Assembly (NCBI GenBank): GCA_036365515.1
Contig: CM070873.1
Coordinates: forward strand, 190,797,104-190,861,103
DNA from: Torymus aiolomorphi
Lineage: Eukaryota > Arthropoda > Insecta > Hymenoptera > Torymidae
Length of the DNA: 64,000 nucleotides
Direction of reading: 5' to 3'
Program-made: the position numbers and the translations under genes
In this document: in pieces, positions 1-10,938 of the stretch
Numbering within the stretch: the first letter of the stretch is position 1
Layout: the number at the start of each line of letters is the position of its first letter
The notes under the pieces: model-generated
The model's input: only the letters and a program-made list of their open reading frames with translations
The model's database searches: none
What the model was told of the DNA's origin: nothing

Positions 1-415
1 ATAATTAGTCAATCAATTGTAATTTATGTAAATACTGTAAAACAAAATATCCTTTGCCTTTAGAGTTTAACGATTATAAATAAAAAATTTTAATTGTGCG
101 AAATTCTATATACAGTCAAGGTATATATCTTTATGCAAAATTCTAATGTATAAATGCAAACCATATTAACTAATGATATTTCAAGTTATTTTTACATTGA
201 AAGTTTTGTAATTTATTTATAATTTAATTACAGATTCATTATAAAAACGTTTTCTTAGATGCGCACTATAATAATCGCACAAGAAATAGACACTATAATA
301 ATTGAAAATTATGAAAAAGAAAATTCACTTTTAGAGCAAATATCCAAATATTACTAAAAAATTATAAAATTTATATGTTTACGAAATAAAATTGTTTAAT
401 GGAATTGAACAACAT
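1..415. other. AT-rich stretch, nothing recognised
   Basis: This stretch is AT-rich and has many stops in all frames. I see no coding signal, RNA gene or repeat boundary in it. Confidence 0.5.
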
Positions 416-419
416 GGTT

Positions 420-1130
420 AATTCGAAAATATCTTAGGTATTTCTCAAAATCGGAATACAGTGGTTTCTAAAGTCGCTAATGCCGACTTTGCGGTCGAAG
501 TTCAAAATTCAAAATAGCGGATCCAATATGGCGGTTAAAAATTGAAAGGAAGCCTAGATTTTGCTTAAAATTGGTATACGTGAGTTTTCGGGGTGGCTTA
601 TCGATTTTTTCTATTAGTGTTTCCAAATTCAAAATGGAGTATCTGATATGGCGGTCGAAAGTTGGAAAAGTGCTTAGAGTTGACTGAAAATTGGTATACA
701 GGTGTTTTCGAGGACGCTAATTAAAATTTTGCCATTCAACTTTTGAAATTCAAAATGGCGGATACAATATCCCTGTCAAAAGATCGAAGGAAGCTTAGAT
801 TTAGCTTAAAGTTTGTATACAGGCGTTTTCAAGGTCGCTGATCCCGATTGTACTATCAGACTTTCAAAATTATATGTGGCGGATCCAATTTGGTCATTAA
901 AGTATCGAAAAAATCTTAGGATCTCCTGAAATTTGGAATATACATATAAAATGGCGGTAACACGTTCGGAGGAAGCTTTAATTATACTTAAAATTTGTAT
1001 ACACAGGTTTTCACGTCACTGATCACGATCTTACTATGAGACTTCGAAATTCAAAATGGCGGATCCAATATGGCGATTCAAAGTTCAGAAAAAGCTTAGA
1101 TTTTGCTGAAAATTGGTGAACAGTCTTTTT
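420..1130 (+). repeat. Degenerate ~119-bp tandem repeat, about six copies
   Basis: The phrase AATTCAAAATGGCGGATCC recurs with drift near 508, 626, 746, 866, 940 and 1050. Each copy is followed by AGCTTAGATTTAGCTGAAAA, then GGTATACAGG and a GGTCGCTGAT phrase, so the period is close to 119 bp. The copies differ from each other at many positions, so the array is old. No reading frame stays open across it. The same family reappears in the opposite orientation at about 12060-12440. Confidence 0.8.
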
Positions 1131-1679
1131 ACATCTACATAGATATAGGTGGTATTATTTAGACCATTTTGTTTGTGGCCGGCTTATGACCAAACCTTTT
1201 TAAAAAAGATGGTCTTTTTACTTTTAAAAATGAAATCCATTTTGGACGGTCCAAATTGTCACGGGTCGGTGTAAAAGACGGTCGCATGATTGGTTGAAAA
1301 AAACCGTCTTTTATACATCAATGAATCGGAGACAGCAACCAAGACAGAGACAAATGAACTGAGAAAATTATAAAAAAAAAAATTAAAAAGTATTAATGCG
1401 CCTATGATGGTACCACAGTGGTGGGATATATTATAAATTACTGTATCAAAGTACATACTCAATTAAAAAAATGAAATTTATTTGGGAAAATAAAAATATA
1501 TACTAAGTTTAACATATTACATTCTAGATTACAATTGATACATTTTCAAAATTTCAATTGGGGTTGACGAGCGAAGCGAGTAGGAGGGTATCCCCATAAT
1601 ATATATATAATAAATATAATATATATATATATATATATATAATTGAGCGTTAAATCGTATATATCGTGCGTTATAAGTT
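1131..1679. other. No gene seen; contains a short TA tract
   Basis: This stretch is AT-rich spacer. A TA/TATAA microsatellite lies near 1598-1642, just after a GAGCGAAGCGAGTAGG phrase. I see nothing else here. Confidence 0.5.
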
Positions 1680-1890
1680 ACAGAATAACCCATCTGAGTC
1701 GAAGATGACGCCAGTTTCGTGATTGTAAAGTCGTTTCGTACATACAGGGCAACTTCGCCCCTATTTATGTTGCGATCCAAATACCGAGTCGCCATCAATC
1801 TGAGTGAGACTGTCATCAATGCCAAGGGCCAGCCAAAATTCTACTATGCCAAAGAGGTGATAGGTGGGATTTTCAACAAGGTACAGACGG
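1680..1890 (-). pseudogene. LINE endonuclease fragment (non-LTR retrotransposon)
   Basis: The minus strand encodes a piece of an apurinic-type endonuclease of a LINE ORF2. I read a SLTQIDG-like segment, then NRGEVALYVRNDF, which matches the family's usual GGGVALYVR strand and loop. A frameshift separates the two parts, and the fragment ends before the GDFN motif. In a whole element this domain nicks the target DNA for target-primed reverse transcription. An ORF1-like piece lies upstream on the same strand at 2057-2480, so both may come from one element. The TA tract follows at the 3' side. The clade is not assignable from so little sequence. Confidence 0.65.
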
Positions 1891-2056
1891 AGACTATTTA
1901 GGCATGGCTTAATTGAGTTTATGTTACGGAACCCCGCCTTGAGAGGATACTCACCCCTCCTCCCTTTAGTAGCAGTCGATCCCAGTCATGATGCATGCAC
2001 CGATCCGACAACCTGTTCTGCTCCCAGCCTTTTGTCAGCGATGTCACTGTTGCTGG

Positions 2057-2480
2057 CTACGTTATTTGACTAATTTTGATTGTGTAGATGTTGTTTGGGA
2101 GCAGACTGGATCGTCGTTTGAATAGCTTGCATGTCGGAAACTGTGGCAAAGACATGTGCACCCTGGCGTCAAATGCCCGGAATTTGTCATGGAGCAACAT
2201 CTCATTAATGAATATTTTATGACGTGGCGTGCAAGGAGCAGAAGCCGGACCGTACAGATCAGGATCGATGTAACTTGTATAAAGTAGTGATTGGCGAGCG
2301 AGCACTTGGCTCTCATCACATCTCTGACCAGGCTCAAGCTGCTGAGCCTAACTATACAGGAGGGCAATGCGCCTGTCCGCGACAACAAACACCCCTCTGC
2401 CTCACCTCTCTTTCTCTCAGATGGGTCTCTGGCTTACAAAACGCGCGTTCCAATGATGTTATCTCTGTCAAGTAAAGGAA
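2057..2480 (-). pseudogene. LINE ORF1-like fragment
   Basis: Two minus-strand frames join across a frameshift near 2240-2270. The first reads IVRLSSLSLVRDVMRAKCSL and the second reads IDPDLYG, then RHKIFINEMLLHDKFRAFDA. This succession resembles the C-terminal part of the ORF1 (RNA-binding) protein of insect LINEs, where an IFVNE-type strand follows an RLxS...RAKxSL helix. The resemblance is from memory of the family and is not a search result. The order ORF1 then endonuclease (1680-1890) on the minus strand fits one decayed element. No intact frame remains. Confidence 0.5.
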
Positions 2481-3767
2481 GGATGATTCTGAGTACCGCA
2501 AATGCAATTTGGGTCGTAATGGCTTCTGTTACTACATAATCTTTTGTTAAAACGCCATTGAGAATAACCTCGCAGGACTCAGAACCACGAGCTCCATCGT
2601 TCGCAAGAGGCCGAGAGGATGGGCATATTTGCTCTAAATTATTGCTGGCAGCGTGAATAGAGATGTCAGTCTTCCATATCTTATGCTTACATTAATTAAT
2701 TAATAGGAATTAATACATTAGTTACACCATCCGGGTTTACATCCTCCAGCGGTGGAGGCAGTACCTGGATGGTGGTGGAAGATAGCGCAGAGAATGTGTT
2801 TGTCGCTGCCGATGAAGCATCCTCCTTCACTTCGCCTTCTTTTGGATGGGGTGATGACAGCGCCTAAGTGGCCCAGCACTGTCACTCATTATAGACTCGG
2901 GCGTCTGCGGGCAGTTGACCGGCTCGGCATCTCTCCTTGGCGCTCCTGGATCCTGCGCTCCAGCTACCAGCCCTACAGACTCAACGTAGGTGGTAAGCGG
3001 CGAGCGCAACCCATGCGCGCCGCAGATGCACGAGGAGAGCTTAGCAGCTAGCGTCGATGAGTCGAGAGGCTTACTGCGATAAGAGGCGGCAATAATAGAT
3101 GTATTAGGCGTGCATTGTTACGAGAGCGACGCACACTTGCTCAACTTCACGCTCTTCGGCTTCATAGAAGGTGACGACTTAGCTGACTTCGGTGGCTACT
3201 CTTCGTTGCGGCATAAATCACACGGGGCATCCTTTCTTTTACCAGAGCACTTGGAGTGGCACGGCCGATGATATTTCGAGTACAGCTCTTGTCCATGCTC
3301 CACAACAAAGCACATGGTCGCCTCTGTTGATGTTATTGACAGGTAGCTTCCCGTCTGCTATCAGTCAACTCACAGAATTCAAATTTGGTCGTTGCACTGC
3401 TTGGAAAGCTGTCGCTGCACGACGAGCCGTGCACCGGCTTGCAGTATAGTGTAGTGCAGTGGAGGAGTATTGGCCAGTTGGTGATGGTAGACGGAAACAG
3501 TAGAGTTTGCACTCACCGATGATAAAAGCCAGGATCTGCTTGTTGATGGTAGCTTGGTCTGCTGGCCTTAGAAGTTAGGGTAAGCGTTTTCTATAGAAAA
3601 GTAAGACCTGGCTCATAGAACATCACGTAAAATATGGGCCCTTCGGCGGGGAGGTTGAGAGCCGGTGGAGCTACTTTCCCATGAATGAAGCACTCCGAGG
3701 AGTAAAATACTTTTTGAGTAACGCTTGAATAAAATTGGAGCGATGTTGCACGATTTTGACACTTACT
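2481..3767. other. Unassigned region, perhaps 5' part of the minus-strand LINE
   Basis: Base composition is more balanced than in the neighbours. Minus-strand frames contain Cys/His-rich scraps (for example around 3190-3300), as might be expected upstream of a LINE ORF1 core. No frame is long or clearly homologous to anything I know, so I assign no function. Confidence 0.3.
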
Positions 3768-3771
3768 CGTC

Positions 3772-3850
3772 CAGAGAGAGAGGGAGAGAGGCCCGCGTTG
3801 ACACGTGCGATTAGTCTCATTTTGGATAGCGCCCGCGCTCCTTTATTAAG
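3772..3850 (+). repeat. Left copy of ~80-110-bp direct repeat flanking the RT fragment
   Basis: GAGAGAGAGGGAGAGAGGCC is followed by a conserved stretch containing GCGATTAGTCTCATTTTGGA and a GCGCTC phrase, then ATTAAGTCGAA. The same order recurs at 5204-5312. The RT pseudogene starts within a few bases of the end of this copy. Confidence 0.7.
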
Positions 3851-3853
3851 TCG

Positions 3854-5070
3854 AACATTTTATTGAATTTAAACGCTTAAAAGCCAAATGTATTAGAGAT
3901 TCAAAATCTTGTTATAAAACCTACATCGCCAACACTGAATCTAAACTGAGCAATAACATCAAAGCATTTTGGTCGTTTGATAAGCGGAAAAAATCTGGCT
4001 TCGATTTGCCAAATAACCTCACTTATAATAATTGTAACTCTGTCAATGGGCAAGAAATTAGAAATTTCTTTGCTACATATTTTGCATCCATGTATACACA
4101 TAATGTATTACCCGATCCATCGTACCTTCAAACGAAGCATTTATTTCCGACTTTACGATAGATTGCGAGAGCTGATTGAGATATATTGCTAATCTATAAG
4201 ACAATGGCAACCCTGGTCCTGGCAATATCCCAAAAAACTGCGCAATTAACCTTATTGACCCACTGCTATCGCTCCTAAATAGCTCTTTGCAGCTTGGTTA
4301 CTTTCCGAAATCTTGGAAATTATCGTTTATTCACCCAATTTTTAAATCAGGTGATAAACACTTTGTGACCAATTACAGGCCTATCACTATAATTAGTTTA
4401 ATTCCAAAACTCTTAAATCACATTGTTTCTGATATTTTAATTCATAAATTCTCTGCTATAATTATCGAGCAACAACACGGGTTTCATCAAGGGTGGATCT
4501 ACAGTACCAATCTACATACACCAGATTGATGCTATTTACATGGACTTTTCGAAAACTTTTGATATGGTCAATCATAAACGGCTACTGGAGAAACTTTGGA
4601 TTCTCGGTATCAAAGAATCTGCGTTTAACTGTCTAAATTCCTTTCTTTCAAATCGCTTTCACACCGTTCGCAACTCTGGCTTCCAATCTGCTGCTTTCGA
4701 CGTCTTTCCGGGAATTCCACAGGGCTTTTACGTTTGTCCGATATTGTTTATTCTATACATCAATGATATTCATTTTTACATGAATCATGCTCAATTTCTT
4801 CTGTATATCGATGACTTAGTACTGTTTATGCCTATCAGATCGCCCCTAGACGCCTCCAACTTACAGAAAGACATTGACTATAACAGACTCTGGTGTCATC
4901 TGAATCATATGAATTTTCATCTGGAAAAATGTATCACAATTTCATTTTGTAAACCATCTACGTATAACTTTCAATATAAAATTAACGACTCTTCTGTTCA
5001 ATCATCGACGTGCATTAAGGACCTAGGTATTTTCATAGATAATCGGCTCACATTTATACAACACAAGTAG
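3854..5070 (+). pseudogene. LINE ORF2 reverse transcriptase fragment
   Basis: A non-LTR retrotransposon polymerase fragment lies on the plus strand. The segment from 3854 to about 4130 matches the linker before the RT (FWSFDKRKKSGFD, then IRNFFATYFASMYT). From 4287 come GYFPKSWKLSFIHPIFKSGD and NYRPITIISLIPK. From 4540 come YMDFSKTFDMVNHKRLLEKL and PQGFYVCPILFILYINDI. The catalytic box reads YIDDL near 4810, where the family usually has YADD. At least two breaks are visible, with stops after about 4130 and a frameshift near 4525. The endonuclease is missing upstream and the thumb end is cut off. The fragment sits between two direct repeats. Confidence 0.85.
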
Positions 5071-5078
5071 TTATTGTT

Positions 5079-5175
5079 GCACCCTGGGGCAGACGAACAA
5101 ATCTTCCACCACTGACCACCTTGAGGTCATTGACCGATCACTGGTGGGGGATTTGTTGTGTCTGCCCCATGGTGC
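5079..5175. repeat. 97-bp perfect-ended hairpin
   Basis: GCACC(C/A)TGGGGCAGAC at the left end pairs with its reverse complement at the right end. The arms run about 40 bp with a few mismatches and leave a short loop near 5122-5132. The hairpin starts right after the RT fragment and precedes the right direct-repeat copy. It may be a very small foldback MITE or a structured 3' end, and I cannot tell which. Confidence 0.75.
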
Positions 5176-5203
5176 CACTATATTTAAAATTTATAATATT
5201 TCA

Positions 5204-5312
5204 GAGGGAGGGAGAAAGGGTGAGAGGGAGGGAGGGAGAGAGAGAGAGGCCGTTGGCACGGGCAATTAGTCTAGTTTTGGATGGCGCTCGCGCTCCCCTA
5301 ATAAGTCGAATA
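5204..5312 (+). repeat. Right copy of the direct repeat flanking the RT fragment
   Basis: This copy repeats the purine tract, GCAATTAGTCTAGTTTTGGA, the GCGCTC phrase and AATAAGTCGAA of the copy at 3772-3850, with about 10-15 percent differences by eye. Confidence 0.7.
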
Positions 5313-5315
5313 TAG

Positions 5316-5860
5316 AGTATTACTTCCGCGAGGAGATCAGAGAACCGCAACGCGTGCTCCGAGTGCAAGTGAAGGAGTGTGTACTTGTGTCCTCCCTTCC
5401 ACAGTTACGTGGACCAATGTGACCGACAGCGAGCGACGCACCAGGTCCTAGGCAAGACGATGAGCGGAGGCAGCGACTGCAAAGCACCAGTAAGCGCCAC
5501 AGCTAACTCCATTTACCTTCTCCTGAGTGGACTTCAGCCAGACATGACGCGATGTGGCAGTTCTTCGTGGTATCCAATGCATCGCACACCTCCAAACGGT
5601 GTAGTGTACAAACTTAAACGTACGGTCGCGAGTTTTCATGATGGCCCCGATGGGGGCTGACCCGAAGCTTGCGGCGCGATGAAAGGGTGACGATTTGTAG
5701 CGGAGCGACCGAGTTATACGTGGCGTGGATTGTCTTGGTAAAGGCACCTACGTAGTACTCTAAATCGACTGAGCAGGGGCCCAGTACCAGCTCAGATGTA
5801 GGTGTCTTGGCTATAAAGGTGTTTGGCGGGAAAGGGGTGGGTATGGTGGTGGTTCTGAGG
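5316..5860. other. No recognisable gene
   Basis: Mixed-composition sequence. One 99-codon minus-strand frame is open but matches nothing I know. It may be leftover LINE sequence downstream of the endonuclease at 5865-6410. Confidence 0.35.
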
Positions 5861-5864
5861 TGTT

Positions 5865-6410
5865 GGAGGAGGCATACTTCAATTTACCCGGATTGATTCT
5901 CTTTAGGTCACGTAGTGAGACCCGCTTAGCTACCGCAGTTTGCTTTGGATACGTAAGGAAAAGCTCGATGAAATTATGCCCCGCAATGAAGGGGCAGAAG
6001 ATTTGCGGTAGGCTAGAATGTCGTCATCACTCTTTACCATAAAAAAGACAATCCAAGTGTGAAAGTTGCGCTACGGGTGGTGATGTGTGGGATCGGAACG
6101 GACGAGATGGAGAGAGTTCAAGCTGATGGATTTATTGAGATGAATGGCTGCAGGTGAGTCACGAAGGGCCATGTTCATGTTAAAATCACCAGTGATGATA
6201 ACAGAGGAGAAGTGGGAAAGGTAGTTTGCGAGGCAGTTGAAGAAGTGAATTGGATAGGCAGCGTGATGGCGGTAATATGCAGCAGCGAAAAACAGTTTGG
6301 CGTATGAGTTGGGGATTTCGGGGATAAGAAACTCGGAAGTATTGTCAAAGATGAGGTCTGAGCTAGCTGGGGCGTTGATGACGAAGGTATCACGAACATA
6401 AATACCCACA
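5865..6410 (-). pseudogene. LINE endonuclease domain, second fragment
   Basis: The minus strand from 6410 reads GIYVRDTFVI, then YYRHH, then VIITGDFNMNM. The GDFN box is the metal-binding signature of LINE exonuclease-endonuclease-phosphatase domains. Past a stop near 6060 the same strand continues HTWI, DDDILAYRKSSAPS and DLKRINP in shifting frames, which is the usual C-terminal end of the domain. Several stops and shifts make it a pseudogene. Its strand is opposite to the RT fragment at 3854-5070. The two therefore come from different copies, or from one copy split by an inversion. Confidence 0.75.
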
Positions 6411-7820
6411 CCGCAAGAGAGAGATATAGACTGAGAGTAAAGGTGCTAAAGAAACAGAGACCCAGAGAGAGGTAGGAAATGCGACAAAGACAGAGCGAAT
6501 GACACAAGGAGTTATAGTCGTAGAAAAAAAGTGACATGAAGAAAGGTATATGCCGAGGGCTGATACAAGACGCCAGAGACAGAGAGTCAGATACAAAGAG
6601 ACATAGGCAATATCAGGGATACAAAACAAAGCATGAGGGATAGTGACAAGGAAAATGGCCAGAGAGACAGAGTCATATAAGTAGAGGTAGTCATTGATAA
6701 ACAATCAGCAAGATAGAGACAGAGTAATAGGCCAGTAAACGAAGGTTTGGAATCAATTTTTTCGAGAGAATGCCTGCATTTTAGGTATTTAGTAAAACTC
6801 ATCGTCTAAAAACGATGGTCAAAAATGCAGCTTCCAAAAACGCCGGCGTTACTCCTAATTTGGCAAAAAACCACCCCCAAAAACAGGTTTTTGCTTATAT
6901 CTCGAGAAAGCTGAGAGATATAGGAAAAAGTCCCCAACAAAAGTTGTAGAACGTGAAATTTTACATAAGAATAACCTATCACTTTTTTGTATTTGATAAA
7001 TTTAAGCTTGAGAAAAGCACGCAGACGTTGCAAATAGTAAGCGGCCTGCAGCCGCGCAGCTGCGGCGTCGGCGGCAATGTTGTTGTATGAGCACGTACGT
7101 GGATTGTGTCTCTGCCGCTCGTGATTCGTTTTTCAGTTTCTACCGATTCTAGCTGGCCCAGGCGAAGGAAAATTTTTCGCTTCTGTCTCCCCATGTATGC
7201 CTACTGATGCAATTGCATAAAGTGATCTGAATCTAAATTTCGAGGTTGCAGTTTGACAACAATGCAAGAACCTTGATTTAAATGAATTTGTTTAAACAAA
7301 AACGCAATTTAAACAAATAAGAACAATCTTTAGTGATCAGAATAATTTTACCTTGAAAATTCAGGCAATTTTAAGATTAGAATGTGGCATTCAACATCTA
7401 CGAAAAACCAATATTCAAAGAGTTATAAATTATTAAAATTTTAATTTTCAGTATTTAAGTGATTTTTAATAATAGGCATAAAATTAATTCATCAAATAAA
7501 AATTATTACTTTGTGATTAGGGGAATGGATTTCAACGAATGAGTTATTGTTTAAAAATTGATATATTTTAAACCAATGTTTCGAGGGTTATTTACCTTCC
7601 CCTTCAGGGCATATGCTATCAAATTTTAACTGATAATAACGGCGTTAAAGTCAATCGCTATTGTAGTTGTTAAACAAATATATACATGTATGTAAATCCG
7701 GTTGGACCAAAGTGATCCTTCCTTTCGTCTCACTTTCATTGTTGCTACAAGGACACTTCTAATCGATGGCACTTGGAGTAACACTGATGTGTTCTTTTTA
7801 TGAAGACTCGACTCCTACTA
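6411..7820. other. No gene seen; purine-rich then AT-rich sequence
   Basis: 6411-6720 is a degenerate purine-rich stretch (AGAGACAGAGA-like). 7030-7200 is a short GC-richer piece. The rest is AT-rich and closed in every frame. Confidence 0.45.
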
Positions 7821-8117
7821 ACAAGGGGTGTATCTCAGGTCCGGATCATGGATTCTCACCTGCTCGCAAGATCTTTCTTCTTTTGCCGAAAAATGAAGGC
7901 CTGTGCAATACTAGACCCTAACGCTTTGAGGATTCTGAGATACAAACCCTTGAATTATTAAAAAATTGAAAGGTATTTTCCACTAAAATTACAGTTTTGG
8001 TGGATGAAAATCCTCTAATACCTATAAATATGCATACGGGTACGATTACTTGCTTGAGTATGGTATCACATGGTAAAATGTATAAACATCTCTCATGAAA
8101 GTATCCTTAATTAATTT
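7821..8117 (+). repeat. Left arm of a ~4-kb composite inverted repeat
   Basis: GTGTATCTCAGGTCC, then GCTCGCAAGATCTTTCTTCT, then GAAAGTATCCTTAATTAA are found in the same order, reverse complemented, at 11575-11873. The arms look 85-90 percent alike by eye. Between them lie a gene fragment, a MITE and an LTR, so this is a composite or an old element filled by insertions. Confidence 0.8.
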
Positions 8118-9004
8118 ATATTACCTTATTTGTTGACGTAAAAGCCCTTAAATTGCTTATTTGGCAATAAAATCATGCATTTATACCCATAAATAAGCAT
8201 TCAGACATTATTATCACTTAAGTTATGGTTTTATATGGTAAAATATATCATAATTTTTCACAAAAATACCATTATTAAATTTATATTACATTATTCGAAG
8301 TCATACAATGCCTTCTTTACCAATATTTCTCATTTAAATTACAATATAAGCAATGGTCGCCTTGGAGCATGGCTTTACATTTTCAGTGCATCCTTAGGTT
8401 TCTCACTCAAAGAAGAACACAGGCCCACAAAAAAGGTATATTGCGCTGGGGTTGAGACAACATTACATCTATGTTTTTTGACCCGCTGAATACGAATCTG
8501 CAATAAAAAAGAGGGGTCGCTCAGTGAATTTCGAAGATACCCTTAACAAATCGTAAAAAACCACGTTTTTTAGTGGTAAAGGTTTAAAAACAAAGAGTAT
8601 TAGTTGTCACAGGTTCAGACAACATTATGAATGCTTAGAAAAGGAGAAATGAATTTATCTTAGGTCAAAACCAACGAGAATTTTATTGGTAAATGCACAA
8701 AGGCACATGTGTCAGTCTTTCCTGATGTTTACACTATAAGAAAAACTGAAGACAACAGCAGGCGTAAGGCGAATCTGAAGATGGTACGGTTATACCTCTG
8801 AGAGCGGGAAAATTTGGTAATACTCGCATAGTTATCGTCTGTAAGTCCAGTTTGGTACCCAGAATATTACTGTAACAGAATTTAGAGACTGAAAACCTGC
8901 ATGAGTCCTTAAATGAAGGTGATCTTGTGAACGAGAACTAAATTGGTTTAAGCTTGCGTATGCGTTTCTTATCGAACGATCTATGTAAAGGATTTCTACG
9001 TCGT
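8118..9004. other. Interior of the composite, no gene seen
   Basis: AT-rich sequence with no long conserved frame. It may be non-coding sequence of the element bounded by the inverted repeats. Confidence 0.4.
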
Positions 9005-9590
9005 TTTTTGACTCTTGGTTGTGTTTCTCTTTTCAGCATCCAGCAACAGTCTGCCATCATATTCACGCCCCCCTTTCCTTGCCATCTACGTTCAAATTCC
9101 TTCAGATCCTGATGAAATCTTTCACCTTGCTATTCACTGCAATCCTCAAGGTTTTGTGGAAATTCATCAAGGTGCGAATCAAGAAGGTGGAGCTTCAAAT
9201 TCATTAAGCAGCCTAAGATTTTAAAGTTTTCTACCATATCTTTTATGATGCTCCTATAGTTTTCATCTTTGTTAATCCCAAAAATTTTGTTGCGACATGT
9301 TTGAAGCTCAACCAGGCTGCCTTCTCTGTATCATTCATACTTTTGACAAACTCTTCGTCTTTAAACATTTCGCGAATTTCAGGTTCATTGAAGATGCCTT
9401 CCTTTAATTTAACTACAGTTACATTTGGAAACATGCTTTCCATGTACTTAAAGCAGCGATCTTCTTTATCAAGAGCTTTAACAAATTATTTCATCAATCC
9501 AAGTTTGATATCCAGGGAAGGTAGGAGGATTTTGCCACGATCTACAAGAGATCGCTTAAGGACATTGCTTGAACCAGGCCTTGAAATAAA
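9005..9590 (-). pseudogene. Fragment of a widespread insect protein of unknown function
   Basis: Read on the minus strand from 9590, the frame gives LLPSLDIKLGLMK, a stop, then FVKALDKEDRCFKYMESMFP. It continues EKAAWLSFKHVATKFLG, shifts, and goes on with CLMNLKLHLLDSHLDEFPQN, GERFHQDLKEFERRWQGKGG and MMADCCWMLKRE. This order (LLPPLHIKLGLMK, then KAAW.SF, then LHSHLDFFPENLG, then GERFHQD) is a very common but uncharacterised module in insect genomes, often found in decayed repetitive copies. At least two in-frame stops and one frameshift are present. I recognise the family from memory and give no function. Confidence 0.7.
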
Positions 9591-9785
9591 AACTGGCCTC
9601 AAGGAAAAGGGAAAAAACTCGACCGTCGTTGGCAACTGGTCTAAGGAAATGGAAAAATCGGCCGTCGTTGACAACTGGCCTCAAGGAAAAGAGAAAAAGA
9701 ATTGACCGTCGTTGGCAACTGGTCTAAGGACGTCGCTATGCAGCGGCGAAGGGCAGGAGTAGATTAAGGTGTGAGCGGAGTTTAT

Positions 9786-9789
9786 TTAA
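9786..9789. repeat. TTAA target duplication, left
   Basis: TTAA lies directly outside the GGGGG terminus of the foldback element that begins at 9790. It is matched by TTAA at 10467-10470. Confidence 0.7.
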
Positions 9790-10466
9790 GGGGGCTAGAC
9801 ACCTTTTTTCTCTGAAATAAGAAGTCACATTTTAATACATAAATGTAAACTAATTATTTCATACTTTTTACATATAAAAGTGGGTATATTTACCTTACCT
9901 TAAAACTTTCTCCAATGGGCCTTTTATATGGTCCAGAACCATAGTCATCGATGAAACAAGTTTTTTCACTATCCGTAAGCTTTGAAATTTTCCTGTTGAT
10001 GGATTGACTTAAGATTTGAACTAAATTACTCCTGAATAGTATAATTCTCATATGAGTGTAGGGATTTTTGATCTAATGAGAAAAAAAAAATTGTCCTGTT
10101 TTTCAAGAGTTTTTTTTTTATTTTTTTAAATTTTTTATATTTTTTCATAATTTTTCTGATGTAAAAATTTTTTCCGACATTTAATCCTAAATCCCTACAC
10201 TCATATGAGAATTATACTATTCAGGAGTAATTTAGTTCAAATCTGGAGTCAATCCATCAACAGGAAAATTTCAAAGCTTACGGATAGTGAAAAAACTTGT
10301 TTCATCGATGACTATGGTTCTGGACCATATAAAAGGCCCATCGGAGAAAGTTTTAAGGTAAGGTAAATATACCCACTTTTATATGTAAAAAGTATGAAAT
10401 AATTAGTTTACATTTACGTATTAAAATGTGACTGCTTAATTCAGAGAAAAATGGTGTCTAGCCCCC
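9790..10466. mobile_element. 677-bp foldback MITE with TTAA target sites (piggyBac-like ends)
   Basis: The element begins GGGGGCTAGACACC and ends with the reverse complement, and TTAA flanks each end. The arms are about 296 bp each (9790-10085 and 10170-10466) and look over 95 percent identical. The loop is about 85 bp and T-rich. There is no coding capacity. TTAA duplication with G/C-run tips is the hallmark of the piggyBac superfamily, so a non-autonomous piggyBac-like origin is my inference. The high arm identity suggests it is younger than the surrounding sequence, or is kept alike by conversion. Confidence 0.75.
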
Positions 10467-10470
10467 TTAA
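10467..10470. repeat. TTAA target duplication, right
   Basis: This TTAA is the partner of the one at 9786-9789, directly after the CCCCC end of the MITE. Confidence 0.7.
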
Positions 10471-10917
10471 CAGTGAAAGGAGAAGCAATTATTTGTTACA
10501 CTGGCTATTTCTTATTTCTTCACGCACTATGCAAGTTATTTATGCACGGAGATAATCGATCTTTGCCTTCGTCTTATTGCTACGAAAATATGTTCATTTA
10601 ACGATATACTGTACCACGATGTATGTATTTTTGAGAGAAAAAACTACTTACTACGTTTAATCAATAAAAGTTAGCACGCTTGTAACTTGGTTATGCGCAG
10701 CCTTTTATAAAATTCCCACGGAGTCAGAAATATGTAAAATTTCGGATAATTTAATTTTTACTTACTGGGAGCTGAACACGACGATCAAGAAGATGTCTGG
10801 TCTCATCCTGGCTTCCTTCCTTCCTGTCCTTCCTGTCCTTCCTGTCTGTTAGTAGTTGGAGTGGTTGAAAATACGCGGTTCGCGATTTAAAAGTGACTAA
10901 TTATTTCGTAACGGAAA
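10471..10917. other. Truncated interior of the minus-strand LTR element, no frame
   Basis: On the minus strand this is the sequence downstream of the primer-binding site. It includes a short CCTTCCTGTCCTTCCTGTCC repeat at about 10814-10850. No gag frame is visible, so the element was probably cut here. Confidence 0.35.
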
Positions 10918-10934
10918 TCCCACACCTAGCACCA
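10918..10934 (-). promoter_or_regulatory. Putative primer-binding site of an LTR retrotransposon
   Basis: On the minus strand the LTR end ACGTAACA is followed by four or five T and then TGGTGCTAGGTGTGGGA. A TGG start just inside an LTR is the expected complement of a tRNA CCA tail. The tRNA was not identified. Confidence 0.6.
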
Positions 10935-10938
10935 AAAA

